Positions 12,279 to 24,438 of a stretch of DNA of 64,000 bases are shown here, one piece after another. Position 1 is the stretch's first letter; every line of letters begins with the position of its first letter. This stretch comes from Thamnidium elegans (lineage: Eukaryota; Mucoromycota; Mucoromycetes; Mucorales; Mucoraceae): the NCBI GenBank assembly GCA_025201345.1, contig JAIXMG010000001.1:2108001-2172000 (forward strand), in the 5' to 3' direction. Position numbers and translations under genes: made by a program. The notes beneath the pieces are model-generated. The model did not search any database, was not told where the DNA came from, and saw nothing but the letters and a program-made list of their open reading frames with translations.

Positions 12279-12993
12279 ATATATAAAAAAAGCGCTAGAG
12301 TTTTGATCAAATTTGAGGTGCCACAGGATTTTACTCTTAATTGGCACGGTTGGGATGGGTTACTTTTTTTTGGGGGGGGGTAAATGAAATAAACTCTTAA
12401 GACAAAGCAATTTTTTATTTCGAACGAACTATGTAAAACAAAAATGATGTGTAGGGATAGCTGGAAAGATTTTTTTTATTGTAGAAGTCAGAAAAGATAG
12501 AGAATAAGGGTTCATATACTGGAGAAATCTTCTCTATATGTAGCCTCAAAGGGTAAATTAAGCCCAAAGCGCACACTAATGGAAGGAAGCCATTCACGCA
12601 TAAGAAACCATCAGTAGAATAGAATATATATTTTGTATCCTTATCATCTATTATTACAAATAATAATGCATAAAGAAGAAAAAAAAGAGACACTATTTTC
12701 ACAATAATTAACACTATTGTTACCAGCTTTATTGCGTCCGATCGCGACAGAAATAAAATATGCTTAAAGCCGGACACAACGGCTGAATAAAGGAGAATAG
12801 CGCAGTGGACGTTTAAGTATTTCACTGTAGTACCCGAAACATTCTTCAAAAAACAAAGATTCTACTTTCAAAAAAAAAAAAGATCTTACTTTCAAAAATA
12901 GGTGGGAAATCCTGTGCTCTCAACTTCCTTTTTAAAAGTCCGTTATCATGCTCTTTTTCATTTTTTGTTTCTTAATTCTTTAATAGATTGACA
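12279..12993. other. Intergenic, 715 bases, with one doubtful ORF
   Basis: It holds a G-run (12369-12380) and a minus-strand open frame at 12415-12849. That frame would encode 144 residues with several hydrophobic stretches (VTIVLIIVKIVSLFFLLYALLF). It resembles no family I know. In AT-rich DNA an ORF of this length can arise by chance, so I do not call it a gene. Confidence 0.4.
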
Positions 12994-14600
12994 ATGGATC
13001 ACTTGGCCCCCGTTAATGCTGTAAATATATTAGTCTTGCAAAACTATATATATATATAGCTAATATATTGTATTAGGGACATCATTTCGCTAACCTTGCT
13101 GAAGATTTCGAAGAACAAGAAATGTGGTTAAAGGCTGCTGAAGCACATTCTAACGCAGCAGGTAAAACATTTATACAATACTACTTCACCGGTTACTTAC
13201 TATTCTTATTTTTTTTTTCTTTTTTTTTTTTTTGGTAGCCAAGTTTGAAACAGCTTTGAACGACACGGCGGATGAAGAAGTAAAGTTGAGTAATTGAGTT
13301 AGGTATAAGGTTTAACACAAAAAAAAACGATATATAGGCTACCAAAACTCTACGGCTATTGACTTCAAATCATACACGAAAAGCGAATGAATTAACTAGA
13401 AAATCACAAAGAGTAATAAATGCAGCAGCAAATCAAAGAATGCGTCAGATGGTAGGGAACACTCATATGCCACCCAATGGCCTTCGTCATGCTTTACCTG
13501 ATAATAGACAGCCAATGTCTGGGAACTTATTGGTATCAAGGTTAGCAAGAGGTGAATATGGCGAAGGGTCTCACCATCGAACAAGTGAAATTGGTGAATC
13601 GTATGCTTTGTTATCGAATGTAAGTATATTTGTAAAATATAGTCACATGGTTTCCGTGAATAATATGCTGATCAAAAAAGTATATATTGTATTTAGGAAG
13701 ACCACGATGATGATCCGTTCAATAAATTCCTAGAGGCAGTAGAAGGTCTGGTGCAACAGTTTTTCAACCCTGCTGTAGCATTTACATCGGCACCATTAAA
13801 CGAAAATGATATTCCTGTACCCATCTTAACAGCGCCAACGGAAGAAAACACGCTAGTGGAAGAAACGCCAAGTAATTTCGATGGCCCGGGTATGATGGAT
13901 TCTTATTATTTGGTGCCTAGTCCCGATGGGTCCGATGATGTTGAAAACTTTCAAAACCTTGTAAATAAAACCGAGTCTATATCAGTAACAAATAAACAAG
14001 AGAAAAGGTAAAGGGTTGTCTATATTAGGCTAAAAATAAAGGTTCGATATTAACGCTTACATAAAAATATAGTTTACGACAACAACAACAACAGGAGGAT
14101 ATCAGATTGGAAAATGAAAAGCTTCGTGTACAGGTAGTTCAATTAAATAGACGGGTAAAATCATTACAAATGGTAAGTTTAAAAAATAGAATAGTAATAG
14201 TTTAGATACAATAAGCCTAAAGGATATACATATATAGACTGCCGAGGAAGGTAATATGCTTAAAAGTAGTGTGCTACAGTTTCGAAACGATGTTCATATA
14301 CAGGCAAAGCGTATCATGCAATCTCATCATGAATCCTCTATGCGGTCTTCGGCAGCTGCATTACTTGGGCCCGGTAGTACTACAATTAGTAGTTCCATTC
14401 GGCACCCAACTTTAGCTGGTGGTGGTCATGACCTTGCATCTCGTTTAAGAGAATTAGAAGCGGAAAATGTAAAGTTAAGAACAGATCATGAAAACCAAAA
14501 GATATCTATAAACAAATACTGTGAAAGATGGGAGATGTTAAAGGAAAACGCTAAGAAAAGAAGAGCTTCTGCTCCTATAGCAGAAGAAGCTGAAAATTAG
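12994..14600 (+). CDS. NRBF2/Atg38-like autophagy PI3K-complex subunit
   Basis: Seven exons join in phase (12994-13020, 13077-13161, 13239-13279, 13338-13619, 13697-14007, 14073-14172, 14238-14600), giving about 402 residues. The first 90 residues form an MIT-like helical hairpin (HHFANLAEDFEEQEMWLKAA, then AAAKFETALNDTADEEATKT and RKANELTRKSQR). The middle is disordered and acidic. The C-terminal third is coiled coil (SLRQQQQQEDIRLENEKLRV, then LREL through WEMLKENAKKRR). MIT followed by coiled coil is the architecture of NRBF2 and yeast Atg38, which bridge the Vps34 PI3-kinase complex I in autophagy. The match is by architecture and loose MIT similarity; another MIT-domain protein is possible. 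Confidence 0.5.
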
Positions 14601-17600
14601 AAAAAATAAATAAAATTAATCATATATATATATTCACTCTTATTGTGTTTCACTTTTTTTTTTTTTTTTTGTTCTTTCATTTTAATAAGATTTGCTTTAG
14701 CTACCCCTAATGTTATAATCGTTTATCATATCTTATTCCTCCTTTTTTATTAAGTGATGCCAACCTGTACTAAAATTTTATTTTTAAAGCTCAAAATTTT
14801 GAAGTTCTTTGTGTCTAATCCTAGCCGCAACAAATTAAATGCTAAGGCATAGAGAGACGGGCAAAAGAAGTGATAAGTTTTTAAATTAAATTGAACTTCT
14901 TGCGTATTAACGATTAGTTGTAAGACTTGTTAAATGGCGAGGATGCTTCTGTCCTAGTTAATAATTCTATACGGTCTGATGATTCAAGACGACCGCTTCA
15001 TGGAACCTTTGGATTTTCTGCTAATTATATCTTTGATAGACTATGATTTGGTATGTATGTGTGTGACATGGGGCGGTATTTTACTTATATCGACCAAAAA
15101 TAAACTTAATGATTTAGTTATAAAAAAAAGGGGGGTTGGGTACGAAAATAATATGGCATCACTTTCTACTGTGCAACGAAAACGGCATGAAACTTGCCCT
15201 ATGACGGATCGTCTTTGTTCAGCTGGAATATAAGTTCATTTGCTCTGCACGTGTAAAACCAAGCTTGTCGACAAATAAAACTCCATATGAACAAGAAGTA
15301 AAGGTTTGTAATCTACCTTTTCCGGTGTAAAAAAAAAACTCGAGTATTTTATGTATTCTATTCATTCTCATCAATTGACTTTCTATCATTTTTAATTTAA
15401 CAAAAGAATCTGTTTTTAGTCTCCTCGTTTATTTTAGCATGCTGGATCGTACGTTTTTTTTTTTATGTCGTAGTGATTTGACAGAAAATAACCGGGGAAA
15501 AACAAGAATAATAAGACTAAAGCAACGGTTTAAGAGTGACCCAAGATTTATTAAGATATTGTGTAACTTCGGATCGGTCTGTTGATGAAAAGTGCCATGT
15601 GAAAGATTATTCTCTAGTTGAAGTATTATATCCAATGTATTGACATATATAGTTTTAAAGAGATTCTTTTATGTGCTTATTATGGTTATTTTTCTTCTAT
15701 CATATCGCCAAGTCTTATTGAAATCCCCTGGTCATTAAAGCGCAATTCGCCTAATTAATAAGTCGTAACGGAAGGATCTGTAAGAGAGACTACAAAGTAA
15801 TTATAGAGGTCTGGATTAAGTTTCGGAAATAATTTAATCAAAAGAGAAGACCCTGATTAAAATACTGGTCAATTTTTTGGATGGCCTATAGAAAAATAGT
15901 GCTGTAATGGTCATTTATCAACACAACTTGTATTTATTCCCCTTATTACACAACTTTACTTCGTATTGAATGACGCTATTATTATCGTTATGTCTGCTAG
16001 TTTACCATTAGCACTGTATACTGATCTTATATCACTCTTAAATGTTATTATATGGTAGGCACACGTATATAACCTACCTTCAAAACGGGTATGATTCTAA
16101 ACTAGGTACGGTAATCACGTTTAAACCTCGAAGTCCACTTGCAACATTTATTTTTATCTTAACGTGTACTATTATATAGTTTATTTTATTTTTTACGCGA
16201 AAAAAAGAATAAGCATGTCAATGATTGCCATATCGGCATATTGTTAAGGAATACCCTAATTTGACAACCGATAATTAGGGGGAAAGTTTCAAATCCTAAC
16301 CTTGACCAAGAGTTTACTTAAAACCTTCCAGATCTATTTTCAGCAAATCAGTGAGTTTCCCGTAAACTAAAAATTCCCTTTTTATTACTAATAAAACAAA
16401 TTTAATGCTACACAAGTTCAAATTATTTGACACTTTTTTTTTGGGTATTGATACTTAGACCGAGGCCCACATTCTTTTCACTAATGTGCACCCGAAAAAA
16501 AAACCTTATCTTCCGCGTGTGTTTATTAAAGTTCTATTAATAGAGCTTTCATAACAAGTCGTCCCACTTTTTTTTTTGTCGATTGCTCGGGTTACGCGAT
16601 ACCTTTTTATTTCGCTCCAGTGGTACACCGGGTCATAGTAGTTAAGAGAAATAAAAGTAAAATAATCAGGACAAGTTGATTCCCTAAGTAAGCTATAACA
16701 ACACTTTAGAGGTGAGTCATTTTTTTTATAAAAAAATATTTTCAGGGTAACTAACTCTTCATAGTTTTTCTTTTAATACTGATTAAATCAACGCTAAAAT
16801 CAACCTGATTAAGCCAAGTTTGTTTTTTTAACAACATTAAAAAATTTACATAGAATATCTCACTCTATTTTTCTTCTTTTGATAGTTTAAGAAAGCTTAG
16901 GACTCTGTAAATTATAATGCTGCTGGTGTATTTTGTCGGTTAGCAAAAAATAAATGTCGTTTCAACCAGGGGAATGCAGTGCAAACATCCGCCAATCGTT
17001 TTTTTTTTTTCAAATCGACAAAATCCACAGGTCGCACTGTACACAGGTGAGTTACTTGAGACTTTAATAGGCCCCCACTAGTAATAATTCATAACTAGAG
17101 ATTCGCGCTCTTCTAAAAGCTAACAACAACAGTTTACAGTAACCGCTAATTTGACAAATCAATTACAGGGTACAAATGTAATTTGAAAGGTTTAACCGCC
17201 AGGTAATACCCTACTAGATATGTATCCTCTCTTCCGGCACAAATTTATTTACTTAACCGCTTTATTAACATATGATATATGTCCATACATAATAAAACAT
17301 GTAACTATATTACATTAGTATATTGCTTTGACAAGAGTTGATTTATCCACCTTGCATGAATATCTATATAAAGTAACTATGTACTTGAACTCAGCTTTTT
17401 TTTTTTTAATTATATCAAGTCTTTTTGTCCCATTTCATTTTATTTTTTTATTTTGAACACTTTTGTGTTCTATTTATTCTTTCAATGGAAGGCGAATTTT
17501 AGTTTACAACTTTATTTGAGCCAATAACAGTATTATATACTCTAATTTTATTTATTAAAGCCTGCTGTGGTGAGAGAAAAAAAACCAGCGATCCCTGTCC

Positions 17601-18639
17601 AAAAGAAGGTATCGAATATACCCCGAAAAATAGAGATATATTACTAACCTTAAATATATGACGAGATGACAGGTGAAATACACATGCAAAAATCCTTTGT
17701 TCTGTAGAACAAAAACCATTTTATTTAATGCAAAAAAAAAGGGGGGGGACGACAGGTACCTTATTTTTTCTTTTTAAGTAATATTTTACTTTGTAAACCA
17801 AATTATTTTATTTCTGGGAATACTTTGTTATCACTTTTTACTAGAACCCTTTTTAATTTTTTTTTCTGGTTCTTTCATCTCGTGATTGCAATTGTTTGTT
17901 CTCCGTCTCCAATTCGTTTAACCGAGGAACGAGACCATGGTTTGTATTATGTGCGCGTGCTAATGATAGTACTGCTGAAACCCAAGAATAGAAGCTAGTA
18001 TCGATCGCATAAAGAACGAGCAATATGATTGCCTTTGTTTTTCCTGGATATGAATATTGTTTTAAAAGCGTAGTACTTTTTTTTTTTTATATATATATAC
18101 TTTTCTCGACAGGATATCTTTATTTAATTGAGGATTATTAATTTTAAAAAATTAAATGGGTTTTAGCTTATCATCCGTAATCAAATATTTATTTGTTTAA
18201 TTGAGTTGGCTACTTTTATGATACAAAGTTTTATTTTTATCTTGTCGATATATTCTATCGGATTATCTTATTCTATATATATACATATACTAGAAACATA
18301 TATACCGGTTTACTGTGCTTGTTTGTTTTTCTTTAAATGTTGTTAAATAACAGAATGTTAAACAATAAAGTAGATATATATCTTATCTATGTACGTATGG
18401 CAACGTTTAAATTCAGTTCAAAAATAGTTGGAACAATAGTAGCAACTAAATTTGCGCCGATCCAATGCAATTTTATAGAGGAGATGATTTTTTTTTTTTA
18501 AAAAAATATACAATGAGAAAGTTTATTGTTACAAATAATTAATAGTGTGTGAGGAAGTGGGTATGAAAAAAAATTAAAAAAATGAATGTGTGTGTAAGGG
18601 TATTGTTGGTTTAAAAAATTATATATGTGAAATAAGGAT
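14601..18639. other. 4.0-kb gene-poor AT-rich stretch
   Basis: No reading frame here supports a gene. An 84-codon frame at 14979-15233 lacks recognisable features. At 15766-15785 a short piece (AAGTCGTAACGGAAGGATC) resembles two parts of the 18S rRNA 3' end joined together. Poly-T runs, a T12A7 block at 18488-18506 and a GGGG run at 17743 are the only other structure I see. Confidence 0.5.
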
Positions 18640-20364
18640 TTACTCGATGAATCCGTTTGCAAAATGAACAATATCAAATGCATTTTCAGACAAGACAGAT
18701 AGCTCCGCTTCAGATTGACAAGACAATTTTAATGCACTTCTTAAGAATGGTTCAGTACGAGTAGGCGAGTCTGTTAGGGTTTCTTGATGCGAATGATGCA
18801 ATTGGTCATAGACAAGAGGCTTTCTTCCCCAAGCCAAATAGTAATTAAAGTAAGAATGGTGAACAGCACTTTCTTCAATCATGGCATTGATTTTAGCTGC
18901 GCAAGCTTCACTTGAGAGGTTATACGCTTCCATAAAGAACTGCTCGTGGCTTCGGAGTCCGTCACGAATACTACAGTCAATCGAGTTTGCTAATGGGCCT
19001 TGGTAACCGAAACCAACTGAAACTTCTTGACGATGTATATCGGTTAATTCCGCTTGCTTTGAGAGAACCTCGCACATACTTTGTGTCCAGGTTACATCAA
19101 CCGTATGTAACTTGAGCATATGGGCCGTGACTATTTTTTTTATAAAGAAAACAATGAGTCGATTTAAATTCAAAAAAATGAGAAAAAAAATTTTGTACTT
19201 ACAATCCGAAAATAATTCACTACCCGTTGGACCTGGATTTTTAATGGTGGGGTCGATATCACGAAGTTCGACGTAACCCCCAGGTTTTAAAACACGATTG
19301 ATTTCACTTAAAACAAACTTAATAAATAAAAAAATAAAAAATTAGCACAACATGTTTATAATAATAGATGGTATATATTTTACCTTCAAATCATCAGAAG
19401 AGAAACAATTATATACAAGTCTCATATGAATGTAATCAAAGTATTCGTCGGGATATGGAAAGCCTTCAGGATCCAAGAGATCGCCATGATGGAAAGTTGT
19501 ATTAGCAGGTTTAATTGTGTTTGGATAAATACAGGCAAAATCGATTCCGTAAAACTGAGAATCGGGATACGCTGTGGCCATGTCCAGGACCCACACACCC
19601 GAACCACATGCTACGTCAAGGACGCGAGCGGGTGTACCCTGGTTATTCCAATTCGTCCGGATAGAAGAAGAACAAGATGAAACAGCTGATGGTGATACGG
19701 AAATGGGTGAATTATCCAAGCATTGTTGTGAATCGCTTGAATTATTCGAAATTATAGAGTCTCGTGCAACAGACACAGATCTGGACAAAAGATCATGTAC
19801 TGGTGCAGAAAAATTATCTCCAAAGCAATGTTTTAATACATAATGCTATATGATTTAACAAATAAAAATATTAATATAACTACGTAAATCAATATATACT
19901 GTAAGATATTTTATATAAATACGTACAGTATTAGTTAAACGATCTTGCTCTTCTTCGTCAATGGGAAGACAATATTTGTTGTTTACTGTTTGATAGGTTC
20001 TGCCATTGATTTTGGTTTGCATATTATCTGTATTGCTCAATTTTTCTGGGAATTGATCTGCTGTTGTTACGGAATATGACCGTCCTGATCTAAGCTTGGT
20101 TTGAGCTTCATGTGCATGGAATACATCAATTGTAGAAGCTGATTTGTAAGGAACTTTGTTAATGTGTGATTTCAAGTCTCCGACTAAGGAAGTACGTCGA
20201 GAGCTATTAGGCGTTTGTGGTGGGCTTTTGACAGATCCAGGAGGAGTAGTGATAGGTTGTAATGAATGATTCATATTTAAAGCGGGAGAAGAGAATGTTG
20301 TTGTAAGTTTATGAAAACCATGGTTTGGGAGATATCTCTTGTGTTGTGATTGAGAGTTTCCCAT
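18640..20364 (-). CDS. Class I SAM-dependent methyltransferase with N-myristoylation-type start
   Basis: Four exons join in phase on the minus strand: 20364-19927, 19845-19384, 19317-19203, 19130-18640, giving 501 residues. The core starts after about 120 disordered residues with NGRTYQTVNNKYCLPIDEEE. Then come the SAM-binding glycine motif (ARVLDVACGSGVWVLDMATA), the acidic loop (FYGIDF), motif II (GDLLDPEGFPYPDEYFDYIH) and the post-motif (RVLKPGGYVELRD). This is the UMTA/LaeA-type fold common in zygomycetes; the acceptor molecule is unknown. The protein begins MGNSQSQ, which fits the N-myristoylation consensus (Gly2, Ser6), and is followed by Ser/Pro/Thr-rich sequence. Membrane attachment is therefore inferred. 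It stands alone between two 4-kb gene-poor regions. Confidence 0.8.
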
Positions 20365-23300
20365 TTAGCATAAAAGTAAATAAATAAAGAATGTAGAAGG
20401 GAGAGAGAGAAAAAAAAAGAAAAAAAAAAGGAAATGAAAAAAAGAGAATAAAAGAAGAAAAGAAGAAAATTCAAGGTAACTTTTAGTACCCAATCTTTTC
20501 TTTTACATAGTAACCTTTTTATTCAACAGGTATAAAAGGCGATGTTTCAGAACTGAGAAGTTAAACGGACTTTTTAAGCAACCAATGGCAAAGAAACTGC
20601 CATGATCAGTCGTTGTTAATTCCAAATGTCAATTTTTTTTTTGTGCGTTATGTCATTGAATTTCCGATTACTAACTCCTATTAAATAAAATAGGGGAAAA
20701 AAACAAAAGGAGTTATTCTTTTTTGACAGTCTGTTTATTCTATTTTTCTATAAATTTGTTTGCAATATATTTAAATATTCTATTATAAAAAAAACCGAAA
20801 AGTAAATACTTGGCGTCACTTTACTATTTGCTTTTTTCTGGGTTTTGTTAATATTGTTGAAGGGGGTTTCCTTTTTTTCTTTTTTTCTTTTCGCAACCAA
20901 TCGTAGGACTTTTTAGTAAAAAAAAAAATAAAGATAAAAAAAAAAGCTACTGAAACTTCGCTAATAAAATGATATCAGGATCGTCAATGCTTTTTTTGAC
21001 CTGAGCTTTTTTTTTTTTTTTTTTTTTGTGTATTATTCAATTTTTATCAGCTTCTTTTTTTTCCTTATGATCATACTACGGGTCATTTGCTTATTCCTAT
21101 TCTTAAGTTCGTATGCCCATGATTACAAAAGTAGAATTATAAATGTATTGCGCGGGTTACGGGGTACTTACTCCAAATTTTTAAAAGTGGCTCGAGTTTT
21201 TAAGGTTTGATTGTGGAGCTTGAAAAAGAACGAAAATAGAGTTTTGCTTTAACGTGATTCACAATTATACCGTTTCGTTTTGCTCTTTCTTCCCCTTGTT
21301 TTATACGAATGACCCTGCATAAAAAAAAGTTTACCGAGTCGGTTCAAATTCATGCCAATAATCTGCTTTTACAGGGTCCAAATGAATTATCATGCCATAT
21401 ATTTGGCTAAATTGATTGCTGACGTATTTTTTTCTTATTTAGTACCATGGGATAAAGGTTCTAAAAAAAAAATTTAGTACGATGATGTATATAGTTCTTT
21501 TTTTTTCAAGCTATAATCAATAATTCATGCGCATATACGGATATTTCTGTCTGATAATAAGTATATTGTTGCGAGCTGTTTCAATTTTAAAATAAACGTA
21601 GAATAAAACGAATCCTTCTATTTTGCCGTCATAGATCATTAATTACATTCCAAAATTCTAAAAAAAAAAAAAAATACGGGATAACAAATACTCAAGGAGA
21701 AACATGTATATGTTCGTATAATTGTACATATTATTATGTACTATATTAATATACCTTTCATCTTTTAAGTGCTTATATCAGTGGCGGGTATGACTTGTAT
21801 TCGTCGTATAGATACGACTGTAGTACATGGTTGAGATGATTGTTTTACTTATGTCTCATAGTGTTTCATTATGATACATACTTGTGTTTTACAGATCAGC
21901 TCAATTAATTATTGCATGAATATACGTATGCAATCGTGTCTAACGATTTATCATGCTATACGGAAATGGTAGATGAGTGCTAGTAAAAAGAGAAAAACAT
22001 CCTGTCTCATTGCTTTTAGTGTAACACCATTTCACGAAATTATTGAAAAAAAACAGTGCTGGTTACTATCTCTCATTGTTCTTTAGTCTAGAGCCGCCAT
22101 TAGTATAAGTTAACGATTCGTTTTTGGTTCTCTTTTATTTTTTGCTGATTCAGTCAATATAAATACTCTATTTATTAACCAATACGATTTATATTTTATA
22201 TTACCTATAGTCGAACCGTCAGCAGCTTTTAAATTCTCGCTGTTGATATCACGTAAATTGAATGGTGAGCTTCTAGATATACGTTCTACAAAAAAAAAGT
22301 GTCAAATAAGGAAATAAAAAAAATATATTTACTGGATTTACTTTGATGTTTTTTTATTTAATACGTAAACATTCCAATTCTTATAATAAATAGTTTTCAT
22401 CTTCATCTTTCTTTCTTTTACTTTGAATATTTTGCATAAACTTAATTTCATTTTTACCGCAAAATGAAGTAAATCCATTAAAGGTTTTATTTTTAATAAA
22501 CGTGGAATAAGTGACTAAATTTTTGAAAACACATACACGTTCTAACTACGCTTGTTGCTACAACTTACTTTAGCACACAAAGAAAAAAAAAAGTTGTTCC
22601 AACTTATTTAACGAATCCAAGAATTTCACTTTTTTTACTTTGTACTTTTTGCTAAGCGTGTAAATAGTACGTGTGTGGTAAGATATTTTTGGTATTAGAT
22701 GTTTTATATAACTCAAAAATGCCTTCAATAATTGTATTTTCAATGAAATATTGATTTGTTCTTTGGCTCACAGAATAAAAATAACCTTTTTCATTACTTA
22801 TAACTCAGCTTATTCTGAGGTGAAATATATACTATTAATAGGCTCTTATGTTCCCACAAGGTTGTTTTGAGCCATTATTATATTTTAATAGACGGTTTCC
22901 ATTGATTTGAGTTGTTATGACGATAATCCAAATTACTTGATTTATAAATTGTTAAATATTAATTAGGCTCATCTTTATAAGGTTTCACGACCTCTACAAA
23001 TGGTCAATTGATGTAGCCAGTGACTAAATATTTAAATATAACATATTGTCTGGGCTCGTTAGAAACGATCACTCCTTTAAATCGTGTAAAACAATTTTTT
23101 TTTTTTTTTGATAGATGTAATGCGAGATTTGCACGGTTTGGTGATTCATGCAGCACATTTACTGTCTTGCATACATATTATTTACTTTTATTCGATCGCC
23201 ATGTTAAACCTTAAAAAGGATAGAACATTCAAGCTTTGGCTACTAAAACAAAATGTAACCTTCTAATGCACACTCTAATATAGAAACATTAATTCAGTGC

Positions 23301-23450
23301 ATGTAATTATTAACTTAATTTAGTCTTATTATTCGTGCTCAATAATTATTGTTAATGCGTCTTTTTTATGATTATTATTGCTGGCATTCAAGATATATTT
23401 GTAGAATTTATTGATCTATCAATAGGCACCTAGCCCTACACATCTGACAT

Positions 23451-23485
<35 letters not shown>

Positions 23486-24438
23486 ATATATTCGTGTATA
23501 AACCATAAAGATACAGTTGGGAGTTTTGCACTTTGTCTTAAGACCAATTATTAACTATAGTGAGACAAATCCTAAAGAATAGTGTTGTGTTTTTTTAACC
23601 AGTAGACAACAAAGAGTGTTTACTTTATTTTACCTGCACTGCCAAATAAAAAGATACAAGACAAGAATTCAAGTAACTGTCAGGTATTATAACTATAATG
23701 TAAGATAGTAAAAATTGTGTATAATATACCCTCAACTTGTCTTTTCGCGAACAAGTGTTGTGGTATATGGACACTATGTTTAAGAATCCACAGGATAGTA
23801 GGCGTTTGAAACGTAAATTAGCGAAAAAGGAGATTTTCTGCTCACCATTTTAAAAATAAAATATGTTTGCAAATATTTAATAACTGATCATAAGAAAATA
23901 ATATTTGATCCATACAAATCAATAGGATAGGTAGCACATTAAATAGCGAGCGCAGCTTATTTTTCGGTAAAAGCAGTTAAAAGCAGTTAAAAGTTTATTT
24001 TTATCTTATTAAATTTAAATACTTTTTCTTGCTGTTGCACAGAACATTGGGCATCCGCTCTAAAGAAAGCCATTTTTCATTTCTCGCACAATAACAAAAG
24101 GATGAAAGTGGGTACAATTAATAGTAAAATGTGTAAAAATAAAGATGTACATAAATATAAACATATCATTCATATTTATGTAAGTATTCTACATGCATTG
24201 CTGCATTACCTTGTGAAAACCTAGGCTTATATAATGTAATAAATAAAATTAGCGTGATGTTTGTGTGATACCATTTTCACCAGAAATGGGTACAAACTAC
24301 ACGCTCGAATATCCTTAATCAGTATGGAGCTCCCTTTTTCCTTGTACCAATGCATTTGAATGACTTTTATTTGGTTGGTGTAGATCTTTTCCTTTATTAC
24401 CTTTTTACTTTGTTATTTATCTTTTTATTTAGTGAATA
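20365..24438. other. 4.07-kb gene-poor AT-rich stretch
   Basis: No convincing coding region. It contains poly-T tracts (21009-21026), a perfect 7-base inverted repeat GACCCTG/CAGGGTC (near 21310 and 21373), an 11-base tandem duplication (AAAAGCAGTTA near 23968-23990) and a CA/TA microsatellite at 23448-23484. The minus-strand side next to 20365 is purine-rich (20400-20470), probably the methyltransferase 5' region. Confidence 0.5.
23448..23484. repeat. (CA)n(TA)n microsatellite
   Basis: About seven CA units pass directly into about eleven TA units in the gene-poor stretch. No nearby gene. Confidence 0.85.

Noticed and set aside
12415..12849. Minus-strand 144-codon frame with hydrophobic stretches
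   Set aside because: No recognisable motif, no supporting splice pattern, composition like AT-rich chance ORFs. Kept only as a note in the intergenic entry.
14979..15233. 84-codon frame, considered as a retrotransposon remnant
   Set aside because: Short words such as TNKTPYE downstream look integrase-like, but no catalytic motif or LTR was found.
21310..21378. GACCCTG...CAGGGTC inverted repeat with GGTTCAAATTC between, tRNA-like at first sight
   Set aside because: There is no D-arm or anticodon arm and the spacing of the T-loop-like word is wrong for a tRNA.
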